From assembly GCA_050116415.1 (NCBI GenBank), contig JASFOS010000057.1, forward strand, positions 1-12,791: DNA of 12,791 bases, written 5' to 3'. This document shows, in pieces, positions 6,697 through 12,791 of the stretch. Numbering within the stretch: position 1 is the stretch's first letter; every line of letters begins with the position of its first letter. The translations under genes were made by a program, and so were the position numbers. The DNA is from JARRJY01 sp050116415. GTDB lineage: Bacteria; Pseudomonadota; Gammaproteobacteria; UBA6429; Thiohalophilaceae. Below the pieces are notes generated by a model. The model made no database searches. It was not told the DNA's origin and saw only the letters and a list, made by a program, of their open reading frames with translations.

Positions 6697-6734
6697 AAAA
6701 AGCCGGCGCTGGAATCAAAACGCCGGCTTTTATC
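6695..6734. terminator. Bidirectional terminator between the DnaJ-related gene and slyD
   Basis: AGCCGGCG (6701-6708) and CGCCGGCT (6721-6728) pair perfectly across a 12-nt loop, with an A-run before and a T-run after, so the structure can end transcription in both directions. It starts within a few bases of the DnaJ-related stop codon. Confidence 0.88.
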
Positions 6735-6747
6735 GAGCCCTGAAAGT

Positions 6748-6771
6748 TGTCCTTGAAACATTTCAAGGACA
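6748..6771. repeat. 24-bp near-perfect palindrome downstream of slyD
   Basis: TGTCCTTGAAA (6748-6758) and TTTCAAGGACA (6761-6771) are perfect 11-bp inverted arms separated only by CA. It lies 12 nt after the slyD stop (minus strand) and before the bidirectional terminator. It may be an mRNA 3' stem protecting or helping terminate the slyD transcript, or a protein-binding palindrome. A plus-strand TTTT (6776-6779) follows at a distance. Confidence 0.6.
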
Positions 6772-6783
6772 GCAGTTTTGAGC

Positions 6784-7266
6784 TTAGTGGTTATGACCAC
6801 CCGGACCATGCACATGGCCATGATCAAGTTCTTCCGCCGAGGCATCGCGAACGTCCATCACTTCAACGTCGAAGTTCAGCGGCACGCCGGCCAGGGGGTG
6901 GTTACCATCAACGGTGACTTCGTCGCCTTCAATCTGGGCGATAGTCACGGTAATCATGTGACCTTCCGGTGACTGGGCATGAAATTGCTGGCCCACTTCC
7001 AGTTCCTGTTCCACGTCGAACATGGCGCGATCAACATTCTGGATCATGCTGTCACTGCGCTCGCCGTAGCCATCTTTGGGTTCAACACGAACGGTGAGCT
7101 TGTCGCCCTTGCTTTTATCGATCAGGGCATTTTCCAGGCCGGGAATAATGTTTTGTGCGCCGTGCAGGTAGGCGAACTGGCCGTCTTGAGACTGGTCAAT
7201 AATATTGCCATCATCATCTTTGAGGGTGTAATTGAGAGTGACAACCTTGCTGTCAGATATTTGCAT
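6784..7266 (-). CDS. slyD: FKBP-type peptidyl-prolyl isomerase, SlyD-like
   Basis: This is a cytoplasmic FKBP isomerase and chaperone, 160 residues. The split FKBP domain (about 1-68 and 130-142) contains VTLNYTLKDDDGNIID, FAYLHGAQNIIPGLE (31-45) and NFDVEVMDV. The inserted chaperone flap lies between about 69 and 129 and ends in GNHPLAGVPL. The C-terminal tail is short but histidine-rich (H149, H151, H153, H158, H160). It is a reduced version of the cysteine- and histidine-rich nickel-binding tail of E. coli SlyD, here without cysteine, so nickel delivery may be weaker or absent. An AAGGA Shine-Dalgarno lies 7 nt before the ATG. The gene is divergent from the glycosyltransferase. Confidence 0.94.
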   Translation of the reverse strand: MQISDSKVVTLNYTLKDDDGNIIDQSQDGQFAYLHGAQNIIPGLENALIDKSKGDKLTVRVEPKDGYGERSDSMIQNVDRAMFDVEQELEVGQQFHAQSPEGHMITVTIAQIEGDEVTVDGNHPLAGVPLNFDVEVMDVRDASAEELDHGHVHGPGGHNH

Positions 7267-7391
7267 GCTGGAATCCTTATGGGAAAAAATAAATAAAGCG
7301 ATAATTTACAAATTATTTTAACATTAAAATACAGGTTTTTCACTTATGCAGCGGACTTCGGGCCGGTCAATCAGAGTAGAAATAGCAAAAT

Positions 7392-8393
7392 ATGCCGCAA
7401 AATCCGCTAATTTCGGTGATTATGCCGGTGCATAATGCCGGTGATTACTTGCCCGTTGCCGTTGAAAGCATTCTTCTGCAGAGCTATTCCCGGCTTGAAC
7501 TGATCCTGGTTGATGACCATTGTGACGACGGGGCACTGGAACAACTGGCAAGGCATGATCCGAGACTGAGCATACTATCAGCCACCTCGCGGGGCGTGGT
7601 GCATGCCATGCAACAGGGCATGCAAGCCGCCACTGGTGACTATATTGCGAGGATGGATGCTGACGACGAGGCGTTACCGGACAGGTTGCAGGTGCAACTG
7701 GATTACTTGCAGCAAAACCCCGGTATCGGCATCGTTGCCGCACAGGTGGAAATATTCAGCGATGATGAACTGGGCGACGGTTTCCGCCTATACCAGCAAT
7801 GGTTAAACAGTGTGACCGATGCCGAGCAAATCAAGCGCGAATTATATATCGAAAGCCCGTTACCCAATCCGAGCGTCATGTTCCGGCGCCAGGTCTATGA
7901 ACAGTTGGGAGGCTATCATGATAGCCCGTGGGCGGAAGACTATGACTGCTGGTTACGCGCCGATGCCCTGGATATCAAGATGGGCAAGCCCGAAGGTGTA
8001 TTATTACGCTGGCGCAACCACGAAAAGCGCGTCACGCATAACGAGGAACGTTATTCGCAACATAACTTTATGCGTGCCAAGGCGCATTACCTGGGCCAGT
8101 CACCGTTGAAAGACAAAAGCCTCATCATCTGGGGCACCGGCCCCATCGGTCGCCGCTTCTGTGACTTGTTAGAGGAGCAGGGCATGTCGGTGAAAGGTTT
8201 TATCGAAATCGATCCCAGGCGTATCGGCGGCGTGAAACGGGATCGGCCGGTATGGGACATGACTGTCATCGACGAGCTGGATGATGAAGTGATCATCGGT
8301 GCGGTCGGTTCGCGCGGGGCGCGCAACAAGATCCGCGAATATTTAGATGCCAGGGGCCTGGCGGAAGGCGAACACTACCTGTTCGTGGCCTGA
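7392..8393 (+). CDS. Family 2 glycosyltransferase with C-terminal Rossmann-like segment
   Basis: This is a 333-residue protein with two parts. Residues 1-230 form a GT-A glycosyltransferase family 2 domain: PLISVIMPVHNAGDYLPVAVESIL at the start, the acidic metal/nucleotide motif DADD at 89-92, and the ED motif AEDYDCWLR (181-189) as the likely catalytic base region. It has no signal or membrane segment, so it should act in the cytoplasm on a nucleotide-sugar donor. Residues 240-333 begin KDKSLIIWGTGPIGRRF, with a glycine-rich loop G248-x-G-x-x-G253, and continue with GFIEIDPRRIGG. This resembles the N-terminal nucleotide-binding fold of PglD-like sugar acyltransferases. The gene is not in a polysaccharide cluster, so the acceptor is unknown. 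The Shine-Dalgarno is weak. Confidence 0.9.
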   Translation: MPQNPLISVIMPVHNAGDYLPVAVESILLQSYSRLELILVDDHCDDGALEQLARHDPRLSILSATSRGVVHAMQQGMQAATGDYIARMDADDEALPDRLQVQLDYLQQNPGIGIVAAQVEIFSDDELGDGFRLYQQWLNSVTDAEQIKRELYIESPLPNPSVMFRRQVYEQLGGYHDSPWAEDYDCWLRADALDIKMGKPEGVLLRWRNHEKRVTHNEERYSQHNFMRAKAHYLGQSPLKDKSLIIWGTGPIGRRFCDLLEEQGMSVKGFIEIDPRRIGGVKRDRPVWDMTVIDELDDEVIIGAVGSRGARNKIREYLDARGLAEGEHYLFVA

Positions 8394-8413
8394 GCGGTTA
8401 AGTTGTTTTCAAA

Positions 8414-8456
8414 ACCACGCTGCGCGCTTCAATGTTCCGACACCTTGCCGCGCAGC
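8414..8456 (-). terminator. Possible arfB terminator hairpin overlapping its stop
   Basis: CGCGCAGC (8449-8456) and GCTGCGCG (8419-8426) are complementary 8-bp arms with a 22-nt loop. On the minus strand the second arm is followed by TGGTTTTG. The hairpin spans the arfB stop codon (8429-8431). The loop is long, so this is tentative. Confidence 0.33.
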
Positions 8457-8845
8457 GCCTTGAGTTTACCGCGCCGGGTTTTATTGTCCATGCGCTTTTG
8501 CTGTGAGCTGTTGGTCGGCCGGGTGGGTTTTCTTTTTTTCTGCGTCTGCGCCACGCTTTTTACCAGTTCCTGTAAGCGCGCCAGCGCATCGTCACGGTTT
8601 TGCTGCTGGGTGCGAAAGCGCTGTGCCTTGATGACGATGATGCCGTCCTTGCTGATACGCCTGTCCTTGAGCTTCAACAGGCGCTGCTTGTAAAACGCCG
8701 GCAGGGAGGAGGCGGCGATATCGAACTGTAAATGGATGGCGCTGGCGACCTTGTTGACGTTTTGCCCACCGGCACCCTGGGCGCGGATCGCGGACAGCGT
8801 GATCTCATCATCGGGTATCGACACGTTTTGTGAAATTTTCAGCAT
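8429..8845 (-). CDS. arfB: Alternative ribosome-rescue factor ArfB (peptidyl-tRNA hydrolase)
   Basis: This 138-residue protein, formerly YaeJ, hydrolyses peptidyl-tRNA on stalled ribosomes. It carries the release-factor catalytic segment RAQGAGGQNVNKVASAI, with GGQ at residues 26-28. The tail from about residue 100 onward is long, basic and probably disordered (KKRKPTRPTNSSQQKRMDNKTRRGK), and in ArfB such a tail inserts into the empty mRNA channel. The codon-recognition domains of RF1/RF2 are absent, as expected. It starts with ATG and has only a weak Shine-Dalgarno. It converges on the glycosyltransferase gene and is unlinked to its neighbours in function. No smpB, ssrA or arfA is visible in the window. 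Confidence 0.95.
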   Translation of the reverse strand: MLKISQNVSIPDDEITLSAIRAQGAGGQNVNKVASAIHLQFDIAASSLPAFYKQRLLKLKDRRISKDGIIVIKAQRFRTQQQNRDDALARLQELVKSVAQTQKKRKPTRPTNSSQQKRMDNKTRRGKLKALRGKVSEH

Positions 8846-8951
8846 CGTTAGTCATGTTCATATTTCACTATATACAATAGTTTAATAGCTACTTTAACTA
8901 CCAGGAAAGTTTAAAGGTGGTTTTTCGCTCGTTTTTTTGCTGAGCATGAAA

Positions 8952-8979
8952 AGCAGGGGCATTTTTAACTGCCCCGGCT
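8952..8979 (-). terminator. Probable terminator after the class I methyltransferase
   Basis: AGCAGGGGCA (8952-8961) pairs with TGCCCCGGCT (8970-8979), with one mismatch, around an 8-nt loop. On the minus strand the stem is followed by TTTT. It lies about 60 nt after the methyltransferase stop. Confidence 0.6.
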
Positions 8980-9040
8980 GATTTGCTTATTTATCAGGTG
9001 TTCGTTAACGTCGCTATCGAATCAGTGCTGATATTCCTGG

Positions 9041-9928
9041 TCAGGTGATATCTTGAGGCCGATCAGTAGCGACTTCTTTAGCAAGATAAAAAACGGTGGA
9101 TTCGAGTTGATGGTGCGAGTCAAGCATCGATATCAACCTGGAGAATATTGAGCGTGCAATACTCATTTTTATACTCCACGCAGGTATGGGTTTGGTCTTG
9201 ACCTCTTTGACTTCAAAGCCCCCGTAGCCAAGCTGTTCCTTGACTTGCCCAACTGTGTACTCGGTAACATGATGCTTCGACATGAACGTAACAGGTTTAC
9301 CCCTGAGCACCCGGATAAGATTGCCAATACGGTAACGGCTTGGCGTGGAAATGATCAGGTATCCACCCGGTTTTATCGTGCGTTTTATACGGCTTAACAA
9401 GTGAAGCGGATCGGGCACGTGCTCCCACAGGTTATTACATATAACGACATCGAAATATCCCGGGGAATACGGGTTGTTGTAGGCGTCGCCGACCGCAAAA
9501 TCTATCTCGGGAAAATGTTCATGCGCATATTCTATAGCGGAGACGGAGTAATCCAGGCCGGTAATTTCGGCACGGTCAAGGGATTGGCGTATTTTTTCCG
9601 TAATGTGGCCCTGGCCGCAGCCCAGATCAAGTATCCTGGGGGTATCCTGCAGTGAACCGACCGCATCGCGAATCAGATCAACGGTAAGCTCAACTCTTCG
9701 AGAATGGAACGAGCCGTCCAGGTTCTGCTCAACCGTGTAGGGATCAGATTCGGCGTACTCATCACAGGCTTCGATCTTGTCAGGTGGCAGGAAAACTTTG
9801 AAACCACGCGGGTGTTTTGCAAAGTGACAGCCCTTTGGTCGTTGGCGCCACTCGGCAAGCGCACAACCATCAGAGTTCAGGTTAATAGGTCGATTGTTAG
9901 TGAAGTCATAATACTTGTGTTTAGACAT
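9041..9928 (-). CDS. Class I SAM-dependent methyltransferase
   Basis: This is a 295-residue protein with a Methyltransf_11/23-type core at about 97-200. Motif I is ILDLGCGQGH (99-108), an acidic residue lies at D126 in GLDYS, GDA at 147-149 and DVVICNNLWEHVP at 160-172, and KPGGY at 186-190 closes motif III. The core resembles UbiG-like and polysaccharide-associated methyltransferases. An unusual N-terminal extension of about 75 residues contains C22, C34 and C55 and the segment RPKGCHFAKHPRGFKVFLPP, which I do not recognise. The C-terminus has a possible amphipathic helix (about 245-275). The substrate is unknown. GGAGGTGA lies 9 nt before the ATG, an excellent ribosome-binding site. The gene stands alone, divergent from sixA. 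Confidence 0.85.
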   Translation of the reverse strand: MSKHKYYDFTNNRPINLNSDGCALAEWRQRPKGCHFAKHPRGFKVFLPPDKIEACDEYAESDPYTVEQNLDGSFHSRRVELTVDLIRDAVGSLQDTPRILDLGCGQGHITEKIRQSLDRAEITGLDYSVSAIEYAHEHFPEIDFAVGDAYNNPYSPGYFDVVICNNLWEHVPDPLHLLSRIKRTIKPGGYLIISTPSRYRIGNLIRVLRGKPVTFMSKHHVTEYTVGQVKEQLGYGGFEVKEVKTKPIPAWSIKMSIARSIFSRLISMLDSHHQLESTVFYLAKEVATDRPQDIT

Positions 9929-10064
9929 GGGATCCGTTCACCTCCATGTACAAAAAATATCGTAATGAAATTGCTGGCTGTATGGGGTAAACACCGTATT
10001 TGCAGGTGCTTGTCCTGCGGTATGGGAAAATTCTACGAATAAGGCCTGGTACGCAGCGAAGTGA

Positions 10065-10092
10065 TTGACTATAGCCACACAATATTTAATAT
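10065..10092 (+). promoter_or_regulatory. Candidate sigma-70 promoter for sixA-pilZ
   Basis: TTGACT (10065-10070) and TAATAT (10087-10092) are separated by 16 nt and resemble -35 and -10 elements, in an AT-rich stretch. The predicted start would leave about 30 nt before the sixA ATG at 10128. The position is sensible, but the -10 matches consensus at only four of six bases. Confidence 0.45.
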
Positions 10093-10127
10093 TATTTATA
10101 TAATTGGAATTATGGGAACGTACGGTG

Positions 10128-10568
10128 ATGAAACTCTACCTGATGCGCCATGGCCAGGCGGCCAGCCCGGAGGTTGACCCGGAGCAAGGCCTGACCGGGC
10201 AGGGCAAGGCCGAAATCGAGCAACTGGCGAGGCGGCTGGCAAAGCAGGGCGTCCGGTTTGAACAGGTGATCCATAGTGATAAAAAACGCGCCCGGCAGAC
10301 CGCGGAAATCATGGCCAGTATCCTGGCAAGCGGTATCAGCCCGCGAGTGCGTAGCGGCCTGAAGCCCAATGATGATCCGTGCCTGCTGTTACCCGAGCTC
10401 GAAAGCTGGCAGCAGGACACGCTGCTTACCAGCCATCTCCCGTTTGTTCCTAACCTGCTGCAGGCGCTGACCGGTGAGCCACAGGGCATGAACTTTGCGC
10501 CCGGTAGCGTCATCTGCCTGGGCAAGCACAACCAGCAATGGCAGATCGAATGGATCGCGTCGCCATGA
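10128..10568 (+). CDS. sixA: Phosphohistidine phosphatase SixA
   Basis: This is a histidine-phosphatase superfamily protein of 146 residues, starting MKLYLMRHGQA with the catalytic RHG at residues 7-9 (H8). The active-site segment SDKKRARQTAE (50-60) contains the conserved arginines, and TSHLPFV (101-107) supplies the second histidine (H103). The size and the lack of a mutase-type extension fit SixA, which removes phosphate from phosphohistidine proteins: ArcB HPt and, in E. coli, the nitrogen-PTS protein NPr. The ATG at 10128 begins the RHG strand as in SixA homologues. The open frame reaches a TTG at 10104, but that would add an unneeded extension. The PilZ gene follows 62 nt downstream on the same strand. 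Confidence 0.93.
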   Translation: MKLYLMRHGQAASPEVDPEQGLTGQGKAEIEQLARRLAKQGVRFEQVIHSDKKRARQTAEIMASILASGISPRVRSGLKPNDDPCLLLPELESWQQDTLLTSHLPFVPNLLQALTGEPQGMNFAPGSVICLGKHNQQWQIEWIASP

Positions 10569-10630
10569 AGTAGCAAACAGTAAAAACCGACGCCTGATGA
10601 ACAATAACTAATAATAATGGACTCAAGATC

Positions 10631-10891
10631 ATGGCAGATAAACGTAAACACATGCGTACCGCGCTCAAGGCCAGGGTAAAACTGTTCCTGGATGGCAGGG
10701 AAGAAATCAAGCTCACCATGGAGGACATGTCCAATGGCGGTCTCTTCGTGTTAACCGAAGGCATGGAACAGCCCGAGCTAGGCAGCCTGGTCAAGGTGCA
10801 GCTCCAGGGCATGATCGACGATGCGCCGATCATTACCGCCAGGGTGGTGCGCGTCACCAGTGAAGGTATTGGCCTGGAGTTTACTGAATAA
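10631..10891 (+). CDS. Single-domain PilZ protein with complete c-di-GMP motif
   Basis: This is an 86-residue stand-alone PilZ domain. The c-di-GMP-binding motif RxxxR is present as RKHMR (residues 5-9), and the second motif DxSxxG as DMSNGG (32-37), so binding is expected. It aligns without gaps to the PilZ protein at 2969-3232, with about 30 identical residues of 86 by my count, strongest around 30-66 (for example VKVQLQGM against VKIQVQGM, and a shared DAP). The two look like paralogues that differ at the ligand-contact arginines. No output domain is attached, so it should act by binding a partner. It lies 62 nt after sixA and may share its transcript. The convergent four-TM gene ends 19 nt beyond the stop. 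Confidence 0.93.
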   Translation: MADKRKHMRTALKARVKLFLDGREEIKLTMEDMSNGGLFVLTEGMEQPELGSLVKVQLQGMIDDAPIITARVVRVTSEGIGLEFTE

Positions 10892-10910
10892 CCGCTTGTG
10901 TTGGTTTACC

Positions 10911-11393
10911 TTAACTGTCCTGGGTTAATTTCAAAAAACCACCCAGGCTCAACAGCAGCAACGAGGCCGAGGCGATGATCGCCACCGGGTAGGAAAGATT
11001 ACCCGCCAGTTCCAGCTGGCTGTATTTAATCACCATGATCAGTCCCTCGAGGACCAGTGCGGTACAGACCACGGCCACGAAACGGGTAATCGAGCGGCGC
11101 ACGGTACTGTAAATATTGCCTTGTTCATGTTCCTCGCTGGTGTATTCCTTGCCAATCCCGATGCCAAGTTCAAAAATCGCGAGCGATACCACCGCCATGT
11201 TGATGGTTTTAATCAAACCGTTGGCCAGTGATTCATCGGTGCTGAAGGACAGGGCAAAGTCATACACCGCGAGCCCGGCCAGGGTTATCGAAAGTGATAA
11301 AAAAAGATAATAAAAGGTTTTTGCCATCACGTACTTGATGCTTTCGGCCTGTGCTGAATGGTCGGGAATGTTCTGTGTACAGGTATCAGACAT
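10911..11393 (-). CDS. Four-TM membrane protein of unknown function
   Basis: I do not recognise a named family. The 160 residues contain four hydrophobic helices at about 27-49, 60-80, 103-124 and 134-155. A soluble N-terminus of about 25 residues precedes them, and a charged cytoplasmic or periplasmic loop (GKEYTSEEHEQGNIYSTVRRS, about 81-101) lies between helices 2 and 3. Acidic residues sit in membrane segments or at their edges (E75, E116). The layout resembles small four-helix proteins such as the PsiE group, but that comparison is only by shape. GGGAG lies about 11 nt before the ATG. The gene converges on the PilZ gene. No clear terminator lies in the 19-nt gap. Confidence 0.82.
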   Translation of the reverse strand: MSDTCTQNIPDHSAQAESIKYVMAKTFYYLFLSLSITLAGLAVYDFALSFSTDESLANGLIKTINMAVVSLAIFELGIGIGKEYTSEEHEQGNIYSTVRRSITRFVAVVCTALVLEGLIMVIKYSQLELAGNLSYPVAIIASASLLLLSLGGFLKLTQDS

Positions 11394-11692
11394 GGTTGGT
11401 TTTGCTCCCTGGAATCATTGTTGTATTTTATAAGCGAATAACGTCGGCGTTACCCGGATTACGCAACAAGGTCACGTTAATCAGTTGCGGGTATTTTGAC
11501 GGATGCATATGCTCAAAGTTCCAGCGTGGCCGGGCGTAAACACGGGTTTGAAGCGGGTAATGTGCTAAGCTGTGACGGCTTTCATAAAACCAAAAAAAAT
11601 CCACGCCAGTTTGAAACTGGCTACCCGTAGAAAACCAGCGCAACAGCCAGCTTAAGCCACAACTGGAAAGGCGGCTTATCGAGCCGGATATA
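11394..11692. other. Gene-poor stretch between the four-TM and MAPEG genes
   Basis: About 300 nt without a convincing gene. It contains the minus-strand hairpin at 11592-11621 and, on the minus strand, an open frame ending at 11428 whose last 35 codons have coding-like composition but match nothing I recognise. It may be a gene remnant or plain spacer, and it presumably also holds the promoter of the four-TM gene. Confidence 0.5.
11592..11621 (-). terminator. Probable terminator of the sbcB-MAPEG transcript
   Basis: GCCAGTTT (11605-11612) and AAACTGGC (11614-11621) are perfect 8-bp inverted arms around one base. A run of eight A at 11592-11599 reads as TTTTTTTT on the minus strand, 5 nt after the stem. 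It lies about 70 nt downstream of the MAPEG stop. The 5-nt offset of the T-run makes it less than ideal. Confidence 0.5.
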
Positions 11693-12124
11693 TCACCAGG
11701 CCAACATACTAGCGATAAAAGCCCGAATGACAATCACCCCGAGCATTAGCGAGGCGAGCAGGTAGGCATAAAACCGGTGCATAACCTGGTTGTAGCTGCA
11801 ATGAATGATGCTATGGATGATACGGAAAACCAGGAAGCAGGATGCAAGTACCAGGTAGAGGTTATCCACCTGCTGGGTAAGGTAAAGATAAAGACACGTG
11901 GCATAAAACAGCACCGGCAACTCGAACAGGTTAGCCAGGTTCTCCGAAGGCTGGTTCACCCTGGCCGGAACAAGGTTGAGCATTTCATGCGTGGTGGCAA
12001 CCGACTGCGGGTCAATTTTTTCGCGCATAAAGAAAGACAGGCGCAAGTAGTACATGTATATCCAGACCAGGATGGTTAATAACATCAACCCGAAAAACGG
12101 AATAAAAATCGCTTCCTGCTTCAT
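11693..12124 (-). CDS. MAPEG family membrane protein
   Basis: This is a 143-residue integral membrane protein of the MAPEG family (membrane-associated proteins in eicosanoid and glutathione metabolism). The signature is the segment NQPSENLANLFELPVLFY at 57-74, with the N-x-x-E-N and E-x-P elements typical of bacterial MAPEG proteins, and RIIHSIIHCSYNQVMHRF at about 101-118. Four hydrophobic helices are visible, at about 7-27, 68-84, 88-105 and 117-140. Eukaryotic relatives are glutathione-dependent enzymes, but most bacterial members are uncharacterised, so no substrate is proposed. AAGGAG lies 9 nt upstream of the ATG. The start is 38 nt after the sbcB stop on the same strand, so the two genes are probably cotranscribed. 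Confidence 0.9.
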   Translation of the reverse strand: MKQEAIFIPFFGLMLLTILVWIYMYYLRLSFFMREKIDPQSVATTHEMLNLVPARVNQPSENLANLFELPVLFYATCLYLYLTQQVDNLYLVLASCFLVFRIIHSIIHCSYNQVMHRFYAYLLASLMLGVIVIRAFIASMLAW

Positions 12125-12162
12125 GGCTGCACGCTCCTTTAGTTTTTATTGTGCTGGTATGT

Positions 12163-12791
12163 TCATGCGTCCGCGCTGAGATAGCTCTCCAGTTCACGGC
12201 CAAAGTCTTCCACGTCAGTGAGAATCTGTTGCTTGCCGTCATCCAGCTCTTCATCGTTGCGCAGTTCTTGCAGCTCGGCGTGAAAGCCTTCGAAACTCAA
12301 ATGGCCCGAATCACCGTTGATTAATCGGTCACGACAATGCTCCAGCCACTGTGCCTGTTCTTCATCGTCGAGGGTTTCCGGGTAATTGCGCGCCCGGTAG
12401 CGAAACAGCATTTCCGGCAGGCGTTTGTCTTCAAAGCTCCAGGTCTGGCGGCCCAGTTCATCGGGTGCGGTGTCGTGGATGGAGGCCATCTGGCGTTTAT
12501 CCTGTTCGGAAAAGAAACCGCCACCGTAGATCATCAGGTCAGGATCGGTTTGCGGTTCAAACTCGCGCGGCGCAAAGATCTTGTCGAGCTTCTGCTGGAT
12601 GGCCCTGCGCGAGGCGAGCACCGCCTGGCGGTGCTGCTTGCACTTCATCAGGTCAATGTTAAGGCGTTTGGCCGCCTCACCGGTCAGGGTCGAGGTCGGC
12701 GCGATCGCCGGGCACTTGTTGATCAGGATTTGTTTCAGCGCCGGACGCTCGGTGCCTTCCGGCAGATCACCGTTGGCGGTATACAGCAACT
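12163..12791 (-). CDS. sbcB: Exodeoxyribonuclease I, C-terminal part (5' end outside window)
   Basis: This is the C-terminal 209 or so residues of exonuclease I, which degrades single-stranded DNA 3' to 5' in recombination and mismatch repair. Diagnostic segments are the NKCPAIAP stretch near the start of the visible part, YGGGFFSEQDKRQM (about 88-101) and LPEMLFRYRARNYPETLDDEEQAQWLEH (about 123-150), which match the ExoI C-terminal domain. The N-terminal DnaQ-like nuclease domain lies beyond the right edge. The full protein is about 475 residues in E. coli. The TTG at 12787-12789 is an internal leucine codon, not a start. The stop is 38 nt before the MAPEG gene. Confidence 0.93.
   Translation of the reverse strand, partial: LLYTANGDLPEGTERPALKQILINKCPAIAPTSTLTGEAAKRLNIDLMKCKQHRQAVLASRRAIQQKLDKIFAPREFEPQTDPDLMIYGGGFFSEQDKRQMASIHDTAPDELGRQTWSFEDKRLPEMLFRYRARNYPETLDDEEQAQWLEHCRDRLINGDSGHLSFEGFHAELQELRNDEELDDGKQQILTDVEDFGRELESYLSADA

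Noticed and set aside
8403..8693. Plus-strand open frame over arfB
   Set aside because: It is the antisense of a clear ArfB protein, with low-complexity S/C/F-rich composition and no recognisable motif.
9401..10042. Plus-strand open frames opposite the methyltransferase
   Set aside because: They lie antisense to conserved SAM-binding motifs and have no recognisable domains.

Overview
The window looks like chromosomal DNA of a gammaproteobacterium at roughly 50% GC. The evidence is a proteobacterial gene set: SbcB (exonuclease I), ArfB, a SlyD-type FKBP isomerase, a TusE/DsrC-family protein, YchJ, SixA, a DNA-J related protein, a GGDEF/EAL protein and PilZ proteins. The DsrC-like protein and the general gene mix would suit a sulfur-metabolising or environmental lineage, but that is only an inference. 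I see no tRNA, rRNA, CRISPR array, phage gene, transposase or insertion sequence.

Layout from left to right. At 1-1980 (+) lie a 5'-truncated membrane HAMP-GGDEF-EAL protein and a YchJ/SEC-C protein. A secreted DUF1223 thioredoxin-fold protein (-) converges on them with a gap of only 4 nt. Divergent from it is a small (+) operon, 2895-3871, with a possible 25-codon leader ORF, a single-domain PilZ protein lacking the c-di-GMP-binding arginines, and a two-TM protein with a C-terminal SHOCT-like segment. Adenylate kinase with a four-cysteine lid follows (4088-4729), then a spermidine-synthase-fold methyltransferase-like protein. A TusE/DsrC-family gene (-) is divergent from a DNA-J related gene (+), which converges on slyD (-) across a symmetric terminator. 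Next come a glycosyltransferase 2 fused to a C-terminal Rossmann-like segment (+), arfB (-) and a class I SAM methyltransferase (-). A sixA-pilZ pair follows (+), this PilZ having the complete c-di-GMP motif. The right end, on the minus strand, holds a four-TM protein of unknown function, a MAPEG-family protein and the 3' part of sbcB, which runs off the edge.

The recurring theme is cyclic-di-GMP: one apparently bifunctional turnover enzyme and two PilZ proteins that align without gaps, one with and one without the RxxxR ligand motif. The rest is mostly housekeeping: nucleotide metabolism, protein folding, ribosome rescue, sulfur relay and DNA repair. I found no obvious new defence or mobile system. 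The most unusual features are the PilZ pair with their different partners, the DsrC-like protein whose second cysteine is two residues from the usual place, and the small ORF overlapping the first PilZ gene by ATGA.
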